DNA of 64,000 bases from a virus. A model generated the notes under the pieces. The model was not told the DNA's origin and ran no database searches. It saw nothing but the letters and a program-made list of their open reading frames with translations. Numbering within the stretch: position 1 is the first letter of the stretch; every line of letters begins with the position of its first letter. A program made the position numbers and the translations under genes. Shown here one piece after another: positions 41,845 to 50,548 of the stretch. The stretch lies in IMG/VR virus record IMGVR_UViG_3300042991_000365, positions 1 to 64,000 of that record, one strand, 5' to 3'.

Positions 41845-42047
41845 TTTATTTTTTCTTTTCTTTCTTTTAATTTACGATATTCTTGAAGTATTTTATCATC
41901 AACTAATATGCAATTGTTACATTTTAAGCCGACACACTCAGCATTTTTACAAGATTTTCCATAAAATTCAGTTATAAAAAACTTAGGTATAATTAAACCT
42001 TTATATCTTTGATTATTTTCATAACATTTCGGAATATAATTATTCAT
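41820..42047 (-). CDS. small cysteine-containing protein
   Basis: 75 residues with C-x4-C and C-x2-C near 33-45 (CKNAECVGLKCNNC), a likely zinc site, and a basic end YRKLKERKEKIKCLN. Eight-base overlap with the MazG-NMNAT gene. Function unknown. Confidence 0.65.
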   Translation of the reverse strand: MNNYIPKCYENNQRYKGLIIPKFFITEFYGKSCKNAECVGLKCNNCILVDDKILQEYRKLKERKEKIKCLNLVIE

Positions 42048-42943
42048 ATAATTTATTTTCTATCATATAATCAAATACATTTTCATCAATAAAAGGCAAA
42101 AGTTTGGCTTTTACAATCATTTTTACTTCAGGTGGCAATTTATTATATCCGTATATTTTTTCTCTAATTTCTGTAGATGAAATTTCTGGTATATTATTTT
42201 CATAATTTAAGAAAATATGAGGTTTTTGTAAATACCAATTAACATTTATATCTCTTTCAATACCACTTCTTGGCACAATTACAAATTGTGCTAAACTTTC
42301 TAACTCTTGATAATTAACCCATTTATTAAATGTGTTGGCATTATCTAAACCAATTATCATTGCAAATTGATATTTTTCTGTAAGTTCTTTTTCTTCTTTC
42401 AATCTTTTGAAAAAATAATAAGTTTCGCCTTTTAATTGATTTTTAATTTCATAATCAAAAACCTTAATTCTATTATCCACTTTTGCAGCAATTTTACACA
42501 TTTCTAATCTGTGTTCAGCACTAACCATATTCTTATTATACATATGATTATATGCTGGCATTAACCACACTTCATCAAATTGACCAGATGTATTTAATAC
42601 AAACTGTGCTAATTGAATATGACCCTTGTGAATTGGATTTCCAGCTAATCCCAATATAGCAACCTTTGTTTTACGACCTAATGTTTTATATTGGTCTGCT
42701 CTCTTATCAATTTTTTTAAGAGTGTCCAAAATTAAATCTTCATAATTCCAACCACTTTCAGAACAAAGTTCTATTAAACTATATAACAAATCACCAGTTT
42801 CCTCTTTGATATTTTGAATGTCTTGCCATTTCATTAATTCAAAAAATTCACTTTGTATATCTAAAAATCTTTCTCTAAAGATGTATATCCGAAATGTTCT
42901 TTAAATTTATCATCAACTAACTTCTGTAATTCTTTTGTTTTCA
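42040..42943 (-). pseudogene. MazG-like/NMNAT-like fusion with a frameshift
   Basis: Residues before GRK form a MazG-like pyrophosphohydrolase segment (EETGDLLYSLIELCSESGWN); the rest is a nucleotidyltransferase like NadD, with GNPIHKGH near the middle and ISSTEIREKI at the end. This fusion is known from large phages and would act in NAD or nucleotide metabolism. A start at 42943 reads MKTKELQKLVDDKF and on, but hits TAG; the continuation RERFLDIQSEFFELMKW is in the other frame, so one base is missing near 42870. From 42834 the second part could still be made alone. Confidence 0.75.
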
Positions 42944-42965
42944 TATTTTTTTTTATTAAACATTA

Positions 42966-42973
42966 CAAATATA
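42966..42973 (-). promoter_or_regulatory. Bacteroidota-type -7 element
   Basis: Minus-strand TATATTTG, 23 bases before the MazG-NMNAT start at 42943; fits TAnnTTTG. Confidence 0.5.
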
Positions 42974-42993
42974 ATATTTTTCTACCAATTATA

Positions 42994-43875
42994 CTATTTT
43001 TTAGTAAAAAATTCAGATAACCATTTATTTATTCTAGACACTTTATATGAATATGGCGATTTTATACTAAACTCGCCTCTACCATTATATTTTAGAGATT
43101 CTTCTTTACATTTTTCTTTTGTCCAATAATCTCTTAAAATTTTTTTATCACCCATATGTTCACACAATTCATCTAACCAGCCATTATTTAATGCTGAAGT
43201 ATAAGCAGATTTACAATTTTTACAAAAATTAAATCTTGTATTATATTTTAACGCTTCATTTTTACAATTTTCTTTTGTCCAATTATTTCTATTATTCATA
43301 TGTTTACACACATCATCTAACCAATTATTTAATAAACTTGATCTATATGCACCAGCAGATTTTTTACAAAAATCATTTCTCGTATTATATTTTAGAGCTT
43401 CTATTTCACAGTTTTCTTTAGTCCATTTTTTTGTGTGTCCACCTAAACTTCCTGTTTTTGATTTATTTAAAATGTTCCAATTATTTTTTTTATATTCCAA
43501 AACATAATCATGTTCCAATTTTATAGCATTATCTACATCAATATAATTAGTTAATTGCTTTAATATATAATTTGAATTTTTTTCAATGTGTTTATAAACC
43601 GTTCCTTTTTTAAGATGTCTTTGATTTCTTTTATAAATATTTGATGTTAATCCAACATAAGAGTAATTATCTGAAAATTCATAAACATAAATACACCTTT
43701 TATATTTATTTCCAACAGCAACCATATGATTACATATATCATCTAAACATTTATATCTATTTTTAGCAGCACTATATGCACCCATAGAACATTTACTAAA
43801 TTCTGTTCTTGATTTATATTTTAATGCTTCGTTTTTACAATTTTCCTTTGTCCAATAATTATTTGGTTTTCTCAT
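42994..43875 (-). CDS. GIY-YIG endonuclease between repeated W-T-K-E-N-C modules
   Basis: 293 residues from ATG 43875. A GIY-YIG core (CIYVYEFSDNYSYVGLTSNI with Arg and a downstream Glu) lies near 60-140. Around it are four copies of a roughly 45-residue module: WTKENCKNEALKY, R-x-x-F-x-K, AYxxA, WLDDxCxHM. The modules probably bind DNA. Such proteins are mobile nucleases of large phages. It follows the minus-strand unknown gene at 43984. Confidence 0.8.
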   Translation of the reverse strand: MRKPNNYWTKENCKNEALKYKSRTEFSKCSMGAYSAAKNRYKCLDDICNHMVAVGNKYKRCIYVYEFSDNYSYVGLTSNIYKRNQRHLKKGTVYKHIEKNSNYILKQLTNYIDVDNAIKLEHDYVLEYKKNNWNILNKSKTGSLGGHTKKWTKENCEIEALKYNTRNDFCKKSAGAYRSSLLNNWLDDVCKHMNNRNNWTKENCKNEALKYNTRFNFCKNCKSAYTSALNNGWLDELCEHMGDKKILRDYWTKEKCKEESLKYNGRGEFSIKSPYSYKVSRINKWLSEFFTKK

Positions 43876-43983
43876 TTTTATTTTTATATCTATATATAAA
43901 AATATCATATCGTAAAGTGGAGTGTGACCAATTAATTAATTTACAAATTACTAATATTTTTTAATTATTTATTATAAAAATTT

Positions 43984-44265
43984 TCAATAAAGATTTTCCG
44001 AAATTAATATAGAATCATCACCATTATCTGAAACTTCTAATCCAAATCTAATTTGATTATTTGCTTTTGCAATTTTCCAAGCTTCTTTTCTATCAACAAA
44101 CCTATTTAATGAAGTTAAAAATCCTTGCATATTTCTATCAGGTTCTTCATCTTCTGTTATATCAGGTTTTAATTGTCTTAAAATATCATAGCAATCACCA
44201 TGTCTATGACCACATATAATAGTATCTTTAAAATTAATAGCAGCGCATAATATTATTTCATTCAT
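43984..44265 (-). CDS. conserved unknown protein
   Basis: 93 residues. MNEIILCAAINFKD, ICGHRHGDC and GFLTSLNRFVDRKEAWKIA belong to a recurring hypothetical protein of phages and bacteria that I recognise without known activity. Overlaps the upstream gene by 8 bases. Confidence 0.75.
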   Translation of the reverse strand: MNEIILCAAINFKDTIICGHRHGDCYDILRQLKPDITEDEEPDRNMQGFLTSLNRFVDRKEAWKIAKANNQIRFGLEVSDNGDDSILISENLY

Positions 44266-44769
44266 TGTTTAAAATTTTATTTAGTTTTTCTTTTCTCAAT
44301 TCTTTTAAACTTTCCTCGCTTTCTAACCATTCAATATCAGAGGTTTTTTTAATTGAACAAAATCTCTTAATTTGTGATTCTTTAATCCAAGGATATTCAG
44401 TAACTTGATAACCTGCTATTACTTCCACATCTGTTAATTCTATTTTTGACATACCGTTAGTATATATATCAATTTCTTTAACATATATTATATAATTATA
44501 TTGTTCACCTTTTTTACCAGTTGCTTTATCTTCATCACTTAATAAATTAACTAAACCATTATAAAAACCATACCTATTTGTTTTAAAAATGTCCTTTAAG
44601 TCTTTAATTTTTTTATTTAGTACAATTTTTTCATTATCTAATGATTCAATTTTTGAACTTAATTTGTTTATTTTTAATTTATAATTTTTTTATCAACTAA
44701 AAATAATGTGATAAAAAATACACTCAAAGAAAAAAATACCAAACTACTAATTATTAATAAAGTTTCCAT
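44258..44769 (-). pseudogene. frameshifted membrane coiled-coil protein with basic tail
   Basis: From ATG 44769 the frame gives a membrane helix (METLLIISSLVFFSLSVFFI and on) and stops early. The other frame from about 44685 gives a coiled coil (KLKINKLSSKIESLDNEKI), a soluble domain and the tail EWLESEESLKELRKEKLNKI. Restoring one A in a run of seven (44685-44691) joins them into a paralogue of the gene at 4213-4722. A slip in a homopolymer suits phase variation, mutation or sequencing error. Confidence 0.75.
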
Positions 44770-45013
44770 TTTTAATATTATTTAATTTTTTTAATCTAGT
44801 TTCTTTTATAATTAATTTTACACATTCTTTTGATCCAACTTCTTTTTTTTTTTCTATTGTATAACAACCGTTACGTATTAAACGTTTTGTGTTTTTTTTA
44901 TCCCAAGCTTCATCATATTTGTAAATTTCGTATAAATCATAATCCCTATTTCGCTCTCTTATAGAATAATATCTTCCTATAATATGTTCAATGTGACTAC
45001 CATATGGTTTCAT
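44747..45013 (-). CDS. unknown protein beside IS605
   Basis: 88 residues from the ATG at 45013 (MKPYGSHIEHIIG). The frame is open further upstream, but that part runs into the IS605 left end and is not expected to be native. The tail is TRLKKLNNIKNG, of the basic type; the gene ends TAG. If native coding began upstream, the IS has cut it. Confidence 0.55.
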   Translation of the reverse strand: MKPYGSHIEHIIGRYYSIRERNRDYDLYEIYKYDEAWDKKNTKRLIRNGCYTIEKKKEVGSKECVKLIIKETRLKKLNNIKNGNFINN

Positions 45014-45124
45014 ATATTTTCTGAAATCTTTTACACTTTTTACACTTGTTATACTATTTATATGACACGTCAAAGAAAACACAGAAGTCTTTAGCTTCTG
45101 TGATGAATTTGACAAAAAACAATT

Positions 45125-45538
45125 CTAACCTTGAGAAAGAATATATTGTTTAATAGTGTTTGGATTGGCTTCTCCAATAGAACAAACAAAATAACCATCT
45201 GACCAAAAAGTTTTTTCAACCCAAAATTGAGTATGTAAATAATTCCTATGTTGAGAACGCCATATATGATAGGTGCTTTCCTGTTTTAGTTTTCTAACAA
45301 TAGATGTAATAGACAAACGAGGAATATATCTAATAAGAAAATGAATATGGTCAATATCAGATTCCATAACTTCTATTTCAAAATCACTTTTAGAAGCAAT
45401 GTTTAACAATAATTGTTTCATATCATCTTTTAATTGACCAACAAGTAATTTCTTTCTGTATTTACATACAAAGATTAAATGACATTTTAAATAATGTTTT
45501 GAACGATTTGTTGAACGATAATTAGATTTTTTAGACAT
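45125..45538 (-). CDS. tnpA: IS200/IS605 Y1 transposase
   Basis: 137 residues, full length. The HUH motif is DHIHFLI (with His-x-His) near residue 63 and the catalytic tyrosine is in TIKQYILSQ near the C-terminus. The dimeric enzyme cuts and joins the single-stranded hairpin ends. Complete by inspection. Confidence 0.92.
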   Translation of the reverse strand: MSKKSNYRSTNRSKHYLKCHLIFVCKYRKKLLVGQLKDDMKQLLLNIASKSDFEIEVMESDIDHIHFLIRYIPRLSITSIVRKLKQESTYHIWRSQHRNYLHTQFWVEKTFWSDGYFVCSIGEANPNTIKQYILSQG

Positions 45539-45543
45539 AGTAA

Positions 45544-45600
45544 GTAAATTATTTTGTGAATACTTTTCACAAACAACAAAGTATTTACAAAATAATTTAC
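45544..45600. repeat. near-perfect inverted repeat between tnpA and tnpB
   Basis: Left arm GTAAATTATTTTGTGAATAC (45544-45563) and right arm GTATTTACAAAATAATTTAC (45581-45600) match at 19 of 20 positions. It lies over the divergent start region and may carry paired regulatory sites. Confidence 0.75.
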
Positions 45601-45642
45601 GATTTAGTAAAAAATGACTTTTAAAGTTTAATATATAATAAT

Positions 45643-46818
45643 ATGAAAGTCATTAATAAGGTATATAAATTTAGAATTTACCCAAATAAAGAACAAGAAA
45701 TATTGTTATCTAAACATTTTGGTTGTTCAAGATTTGTATATAATTACTTTTTAAATGAAAGAAAAGAACAATATCAAAAAGATAATAAATCAGATAATTA
45801 CTATAAACAAGCAAAATCTTTAACTGAATTAAAGAAACAAGAAGAATACAATTGGTTAAAAGAAGTTAATAGTCAAACAATCCAATTTGCTTTAAGAAAT
45901 TTAGACACCGCTTATGATAGATTTTTCAGGAAAATAGCACAATTTCCCAAATTCAAATCAAGAAAACACAAAAATACTTTTACTATACCTCAATTTGGTA
46001 GATTAGAAGAAAATAAAATATTCATTCCTAAATTTAAAGAAGATATCAAAGTTAAATTAGATAAACGTGAAATCAAAGGTAAGATTGGTAAAATGAATAT
46101 TACTAAAACAACAACTGGTAAATATTATGTATCAGTTTTTACTGAACAAGAAATTGAACAATTACCAAAAACAAATAAACAATGTGGCATAGATTTAGGA
46201 TTAAAAGATTTTGTAATAACATCTGATGGAATAAAATACAAAAACAATAGATATACAAAAAAATATTCAAGAGAATTAAAAAAAGCACAACAACATCTTT
46301 CTCGTAAAGAAAAAGGTAGCAATGGGTTTGAAAAACAAAAACTTAAAGTTGCCAAAATTCATGAGAAAATATCAAGTTGTAGATTAGATACCTTACATAA
46401 AGTTAGTAAAGAACTTGTTGAAAATTATGATTTAATAAGTATTGAGGATTTGAATGTAAAAGGTATGATTAAAAATCATAAATTATCTAAACATGTTGCA
46501 GATGCAAGTTGGGGGAATTTTGTTAACCTACTTACTTACAAATGTGATTGGTATGGTAAAGAACTTGTTAAAATTGGTAGGTTCTATCCATCAAGTAAAA
46601 CTTGTAATAGTTGTGGTTGGATAAATCAAAATTTAAAACTTTCAGATAGAAAATGGACTTGTAAATGTGGTGAAACGCATGATAGAGATTTAAACGCAAG
46701 TAAAAACATTTTAAAAGAAGGTTTAAAAATATATGGTAAGGAACTTGCCATTACAAAGGTGGAGAGTAAATTAGACTTTGGAAACAAAGCACACTCTATG
46801 AAACCCGAAACACATTAG
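45643..46818 (+). CDS. tnpB: TnpB RNA-guided nuclease of IS605
   Basis: 391 residues. RuvC-I Asp in GIDLGLKDF, RuvC-II Glu in SIEDLNVKGM, zinc ribbon CNSCG and CKCG, and RuvC-III Asp in HDRDLNASKN are all present, so the nuclease should be active. TnpB uses a guide RNA made from its own 3' end and the element's right end, cutting the donor site to keep the IS. The stop codon lies within the right-end hairpin, as expected for that RNA. Confidence 0.92.
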   Translation: MKVINKVYKFRIYPNKEQEILLSKHFGCSRFVYNYFLNERKEQYQKDNKSDNYYKQAKSLTELKKQEEYNWLKEVNSQTIQFALRNLDTAYDRFFRKIAQFPKFKSRKHKNTFTIPQFGRLEENKIFIPKFKEDIKVKLDKREIKGKIGKMNITKTTTGKYYVSVFTEQEIEQLPKTNKQCGIDLGLKDFVITSDGIKYKNNRYTKKYSRELKKAQQHLSRKEKGSNGFEKQKLKVAKIHEKISSCRLDTLHKVSKELVENYDLISIEDLNVKGMIKNHKLSKHVADASWGNFVNLLTYKCDWYGKELVKIGRFYPSSKTCNSCGWINQNLKLSDRKWTCKCGETHDRDLNASKNILKEGLKIYGKELAITKVESKLDFGNKAHSMKPETH

Positions 46819-46821
46819 TCT

Positions 46822-47028
46822 TTAGCTAATGTGTAGTTCATTGTTTTCATTAATTTTTTGTAATTTTTCTTTTCTTTCTTCTTTTAAATACCAACTATAA
46901 ATACCGTAATATTTAAGATTTTTTATATAATCATCATTTGTAAATTTATTACCAAAAATATGAGTTTCATCATACATATCTTCTAATATCCTACAATAAA
47001 TTATATAATTATCATGATTTATATTCAT
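46822..47028 (-). CDS. small protein with tail altered by IS605
   Basis: 68 residues. RKEKLQKINENN is the basic tail; the last residues ELHIS are read from the IS right end, so the insertion has replaced the native stop. The rest (YCRILEDMYDETHIFG) is unrecognised. Confidence 0.6.
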   Translation of the reverse strand: MNINHDNYIIYCRILEDMYDETHIFGNKFTNDDYIKNLKYYGIYSWYLKEERKEKLQKINENNELHIS

Positions 47029-47048
47029 ATAATATTATAGAAGAGAAA

Positions 47049-47174
47049 TTATCTTTTTTTACCATATTTAAGTTCAGCTAACCTTTCTTTGATTAGTTCT
47101 TCTGAATTTTGATAATCTTTCTTTTTTACCTCTTTGCTATTAAATAGCTCCCTAAAAAATTTCTTAATATTCAT
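47049..47174 (-). CDS. small helical protein
   Basis: 41 residues, MNIKKFFRELFNSKE to ELKYGKKR, amphipathic and basic. A -7 element lies 26 bases upstream. Function unknown. Confidence 0.55.
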   Translation of the reverse strand: MNIKKFFRELFNSKEVKKKDYQNSEELIKERLAELKYGKKR

Positions 47175-47199
47175 AATTTTATTCTTTTTAATTAATATA

Positions 47200-47207
47200 C
47201 AAATATA
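47200..47207 (-). promoter_or_regulatory. Bacteroidota-type -7 element
   Basis: Minus-strand TATATTTG; fits TAnnTTTG and points at the genes from 47174 down. Confidence 0.5.
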
Positions 47208-47262
47208 ATATTTTTTTTTATATAAAAAAAATTATAATAATAATTTATAATATATACATTAT

Positions 47263-47684
47263 ATGAAACATTTAAAAAAGTTTGAAAAATATGTAGAATT
47301 AGATAAATTGATAGATTTATCTAAATATATGATGTATCACAAAGCATTAACATTTAATGATGTTGATACAGCAGAAGAAATATTAGATGAACTCAATCCA
47401 AAGTCCCAAAAAAGGTTAGGTAGGCAAGTTAAAAATTTTGATCCTAAAGTATGGGATAAAGTTAAATTCAATATAGTTAAAAAAGGATTAAGAGAAAAAT
47501 TCACACAAAACTCTGATTTAAAAAATATTTATTAAAATATAAAGGATATCAAATTGTAGAAGCCTCACCAGAAGATAGGATTTGGGGTATTGACTATTAC
47601 GCTCAAGATGCAATTAATAATATTGATAATTGGGGTGAAAATATATTAGGTAAAATATTAACAGAACTTTCACAGGAAAATTAA
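47263..47684 (+). pseudogene. NADAR-domain protein with family start and a frameshift
   Basis: It opens MKHLKKFEKYVE, the KYNI-family start, then runs into a NADAR domain (YMMYHKALTFND, LGRQVKNFDPKVWDKVKF, LREKFTQNSDL). TAA comes at 47533; the last part of the domain (YQIVEASPEDRIWGIDYYAQ and NIDNWGENILGKIL) is in another frame to 47684, so one base is displaced near 47525-47535. The N-terminal quarter of a usual NADAR is also missing. Known NADARs remove ADP-ribose from nucleotides or DNA. Confidence 0.75.
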
Positions 47685-47688
47685 ATAA

Positions 47689-47967
47689 ATGGTAACAAAA
47701 GGAGAAGAATTAAATGCTGTATGTAAAGAAGGATTACCAGGTCATAGATGCCCGTTGCTTATATTAGGTGACACTTATTTATTTAGGATAGATAAATTTA
47801 AATATAAATTTTCTATTTTTAATCATAGAAGGATTATTGTTTTTTGGATGGATAATGGTACACGTGGTACTTATTTTGATAGTGATACTTTTAAATATAA
47901 ATTCCACCCTAAAGAAACATTAGAAAATTTTTTATTAAGATTAGAATCTGAAAAATATAATTTGTGA
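47689..47967 (+). CDS. KYNL-tailed protein
   Basis: 92 residues ending ESEKYNL at TGA. The start MVTKGEELNAVCKEG is not of the family type. Beta-rich with LGDTYLFRIDKFK, an SH3-like pattern. Function unknown. Confidence 0.7.
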   Translation: MVTKGEELNAVCKEGLPGHRCPLLILGDTYLFRIDKFKYKFSIFNHRRIIVFWMDNGTRGTYFDSDTFKYKFHPKETLENFLLRLESEKYNL

Positions 47968-47984
47968 ATTTAATAAGAAATAAA

Positions 47985-48123
47985 ATGAATGAGATTTATG
48001 AGCCAAAAAAACAAATTAGCTATCTACCAGATTGGCTATTAGAAAAAGTTTTACATAAACATCCAGATCACGAATTTATTAGAAAAGAACTTAGAAAACG
48101 CAAATTAAAAAATATAAATTAAA
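47985..48123 (+). pseudogene. frameshifted small gene with basic tail
   Basis: From ATG 47985 the frame reads MNEIYEPKKQISYLPDWLLE and on, then leaves sense near 48060; one base over, it continues HPDHEFIRKELRKRKLKNIN to TAA at 48123. The composite is a good basic-tail protein of 45 residues, so an extra base lies near 48058-48062. Confidence 0.55.
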
Positions 48124-48133
48124 AATTAAAATT

Positions 48134-48694
48134 ATGAAAATAGAAACTATTGATTGCGTAATTGCAATAACAAAATTTTTCTTAGAAAAGGAACCAAATA
48201 ATATTCCTTTACTAACAGCACCATTATGGAAAAGAGTTTCAAAAAGTGGAACAGGTAATAATATAGTAAGGACATTTGAAAACAAAAAGACTGGAAATAT
48301 TGTTAATGTTACTTCTTCTGAAACACAAATCTTTAACATATCTGTTGGACCTGCTCAAACTATGACTATAAAATCATATATTAAGCAAAAATATGAAGAA
48401 CATGGTGATTTTGATGATCTTCATTATGAAATTTTAGGTGAGGATAATGTGAAAAAATGGCCTCAGGTATTAGAAGATCCAGATGATAAATCTTCCAAAG
48501 AACCTCTTGATATGGAAAATTTTGAATGGATTTCAATTGATGATGATGAACTTGTTATTTCTTGTGGTGGTGATTGGCAAGAACCTTTGACACTAACAAT
48601 TAAATTGATAAAGGGTCAATTAACTGTCACACATAAAGAAGATGGATTCGAAGATGGAATGGGAGAACAATATTTTATTAACAGTTTAAAATAA
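48134..48694 (+). CDS. unknown protein
   Basis: 186 residues, acidic, alpha/beta, with a glycine-rich C-terminal part (GDWQEPLTLTIKLIKGQLTV). It has neither shared end. The next gene follows by 6 bases. Function unknown. Confidence 0.7.
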   Translation: MKIETIDCVIAITKFFLEKEPNNIPLLTAPLWKRVSKSGTGNNIVRTFENKKTGNIVNVTSSETQIFNISVGPAQTMTIKSYIKQKYEEHGDFDDLHYEILGEDNVKKWPQVLEDPDDKSSKEPLDMENFEWISIDDDELVISCGGDWQEPLTLTIKLIKGQLTVTHKEDGFEDGMGEQYFINSLK

Positions 48695-48700
48695 TTATAA

Positions 48701-49774
48701 ATGTCAACAAAATACGAAAAATTAATTATCAATCCAATTCTTAAAGTAATTGAGAAAAATCAAGATTACTTATGTAAACCAGAAAACCTTACACAATTAG
48801 CTAAATTGGGTTATATGTTTGATAATCTATGGTATGCTGGACGTGTATGTTATGGCTATTATGGTGCAATAAAAAAAGGAAATTCATGTGAAAATAATCC
48901 CAAATATGAAATTGGTGATAATATCAAATATAATTCAGAAGAGAATGAAAATTTGATTTATGATGCATGGGGTATGCATGTGACCAATGAAGGACATGAT
49001 ATTGATTATGAAACATTCAAAAAACTTATACTCGAAGGAAGAAAACTTTCAGATTTTGAAATACAATTAAGAAAACCAAATAAAACTTTCGATGATTGGG
49101 TTGATATTATGACTAATAAACAATACAAATATAAAAGTTTGTTTCCTGATAGACGTTCAGTAGCAAATTATTTACTTTGTACAATTGGTACTGGTTATGG
49201 TTATAACTCTATAACTGGTGTGGTAATTAAAGAAGCTAGTGGAGCAGATCAAGATCAAGATTTATATGGACAATGGGAAAATGCAGTTTTTGAACCATCT
49301 ATTTTAAAAGTTGTCAATCAAATTCTTGATGTTCCTGAATGTAAAATTGCACTTGATACATATTCTAATATTGTTATTAAAAATAGGCAAGAAAGAAAGA
49401 AAAAGGAAAATGAAGATAGATTTAAATTTTTTGGCTATTTACTTCCTATTATTAATGAAAAAAGAGCTAAATTAGGTAAAACACCAGTTTCAATTGATGA
49501 TGAAGATTTTTATGATCATATAGATAATTCTCTAAATAGGAAAACCATAATTCAACTACCATTTGAGTATTATCCAATCTGTAATTATTCTATTATTATG
49601 CAACTTAATGAAAATTCACATCCATCTTATATACAAGCTGCTTTAGAAGTTTGTGAAGATATAGTTGCTAACCCACCAGAAATCAAGAAAAATTTTAATC
49701 AATTTCAAATTGATCAAAGAAATGAAGGAGTTAATTTTTGTGAAAACTTTATTAAAAAATTTAAAAAAATATAA
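48701..49774 (+). CDS. unknown protein
   Basis: 357 residues, soluble, mixed helical; conserved-looking patches are NLWYAGRVCYGYYGA near 43-57 and LLCTIGTGYGYNSITG near 158-173. No family recognised. One base separates it from the next gene. Confidence 0.7.
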   Translation: MSTKYEKLIINPILKVIEKNQDYLCKPENLTQLAKLGYMFDNLWYAGRVCYGYYGAIKKGNSCENNPKYEIGDNIKYNSEENENLIYDAWGMHVTNEGHDIDYETFKKLILEGRKLSDFEIQLRKPNKTFDDWVDIMTNKQYKYKSLFPDRRSVANYLLCTIGTGYGYNSITGVVIKEASGADQDQDLYGQWENAVFEPSILKVVNQILDVPECKIALDTYSNIVIKNRQERKKKENEDRFKFFGYLLPIINEKRAKLGKTPVSIDDEDFYDHIDNSLNRKTIIQLPFEYYPICNYSIIMQLNENSHPSYIQAALEVCEDIVANPPEIKKNFNQFQIDQRNEGVNFCENFIKKFKKI

Positions 49775-49775
49775 C

Positions 49776-50015
49776 ATGAAAACATTAGAAAAAAACGACA
49801 TTAAAGCCAAATTAACAGAAATGGCTGAAATGAGTGAAAAACTCAAAAATTTACAAAACCAATTAGAAGTTGACTATTTTGGTGAAGATAGTGAAACTAT
49901 TGATGATTTGGAATTGGACGAAAGAGTAAATAATTTTTACGATTTCATTAATAGTGATTTTGAATTACACAGTTTATTGGAACAAATCAGATTAAATTTA
50001 GATGCATTAGTATGA
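49776..50015 (+). CDS. coiled-coil mini-protein
   Basis: 79 residues from ATG 49776; the longer frame upstream lies inside the preceding gene. Acidic, helical (LTEMAEMSEKLKNLQNQLEV). ATGA overlap with the next gene. Function unknown. Confidence 0.65.
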   Translation: MKTLEKNDIKAKLTEMAEMSEKLKNLQNQLEVDYFGEDSETIDDLELDERVNNFYDFINSDFELHSLLEQIRLNLDALV

Positions 50016-50254
50016 GAAAATTAACACCTGAAGATATTGAAATTGTTAATTTTATAGTTAAAAAAGAAGCCAGAAAAGAAGCTATTGAAATACTTGAAAA
50101 ATGTCCAATTAGAAATTATAATGAATTTATGAATTATCATAATATGGACAAAGACAATGTTTGTTGTTTGGTTTTAGATTTTACTAAAGATGAATTGGTA
50201 AAATGTAACGAAATGAAGCAAAATAAAAAGGATTTTTTTGGTAATGTTTTTTAA
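50012..50254 (+). CDS. small unknown protein
   Basis: 80 residues, helical, with Cys at 31, 52 and 53 and 66. It starts in the ATGA overlap. Function unknown. Confidence 0.6.
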   Translation: MRKLTPEDIEIVNFIVKKEARKEAIEILEKCPIRNYNEFMNYHNMDKDNVCCLVLDFTKDELVKCNEMKQNKKDFFGNVF

Positions 50255-50264
50255 AAATAAAAAT

Positions 50265-50537
50265 ATGGAAAGTACAGGTCCAGGTCACTATTGTTATGGT
50301 TGTAAAGAATTTTTTCACGATTCAAATATGTACGTACATACACACAAAGGTTGTAAAGGACAAAAAAGTTTAGGCATTTGTGTAGATAGTAAAGAATTTG
50401 GAAAATATCATCCATACAATTTGGAAAATAAAAGCAATTGGGATTTAATTCAAATTATACAAGAATTATCTGAAGATGTAAAAAAACTTTCTAAAAACAT
50501 AGAAAAACATGGTAAATCTAATGATTATTTGATATAA
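50265..50537 (+). CDS. zinc-binding small protein
   Basis: 90 residues from ATG 50265. CYGC with two His and a later Cys (HTHKGCKGQKSLGIC) near 9-37 make a likely zinc site; the C-terminal half is a charged helix. Function unknown. Confidence 0.7.
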   Translation: MESTGPGHYCYGCKEFFHDSNMYVHTHKGCKGQKSLGICVDSKEFGKYHPYNLENKSNWDLIQIIQELSEDVKKLSKNIEKHGKSNDYLI

Positions 50538-50548
50538 AATTAATACAT

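Larger units (their letters stand above)
45060..46845. mobile_element. IS605-type insertion sequence
   Basis: Divergent tnpA (minus) and tnpB (plus) are flanked by end hairpins CACAGAAG-TCTTTAG-CTTCTGTG (45080-45102) and ACACATTAG-TCTTTAG-CTAATGTGT (46810-46834) with the same loop. Known IS605 elements move as single strands through TnpA and make no target duplication, so exact ends cannot be fixed from one copy; the bounds are approximate. Both genes appear intact. Confidence 0.85.

Noticed and set aside
44747-45115. N-terminal extension of the gene at 44747 into the IS605 left end
   Set aside because: The extra residues are read from the end hairpin of the insertion sequence; an ATG at 45013 fits better.
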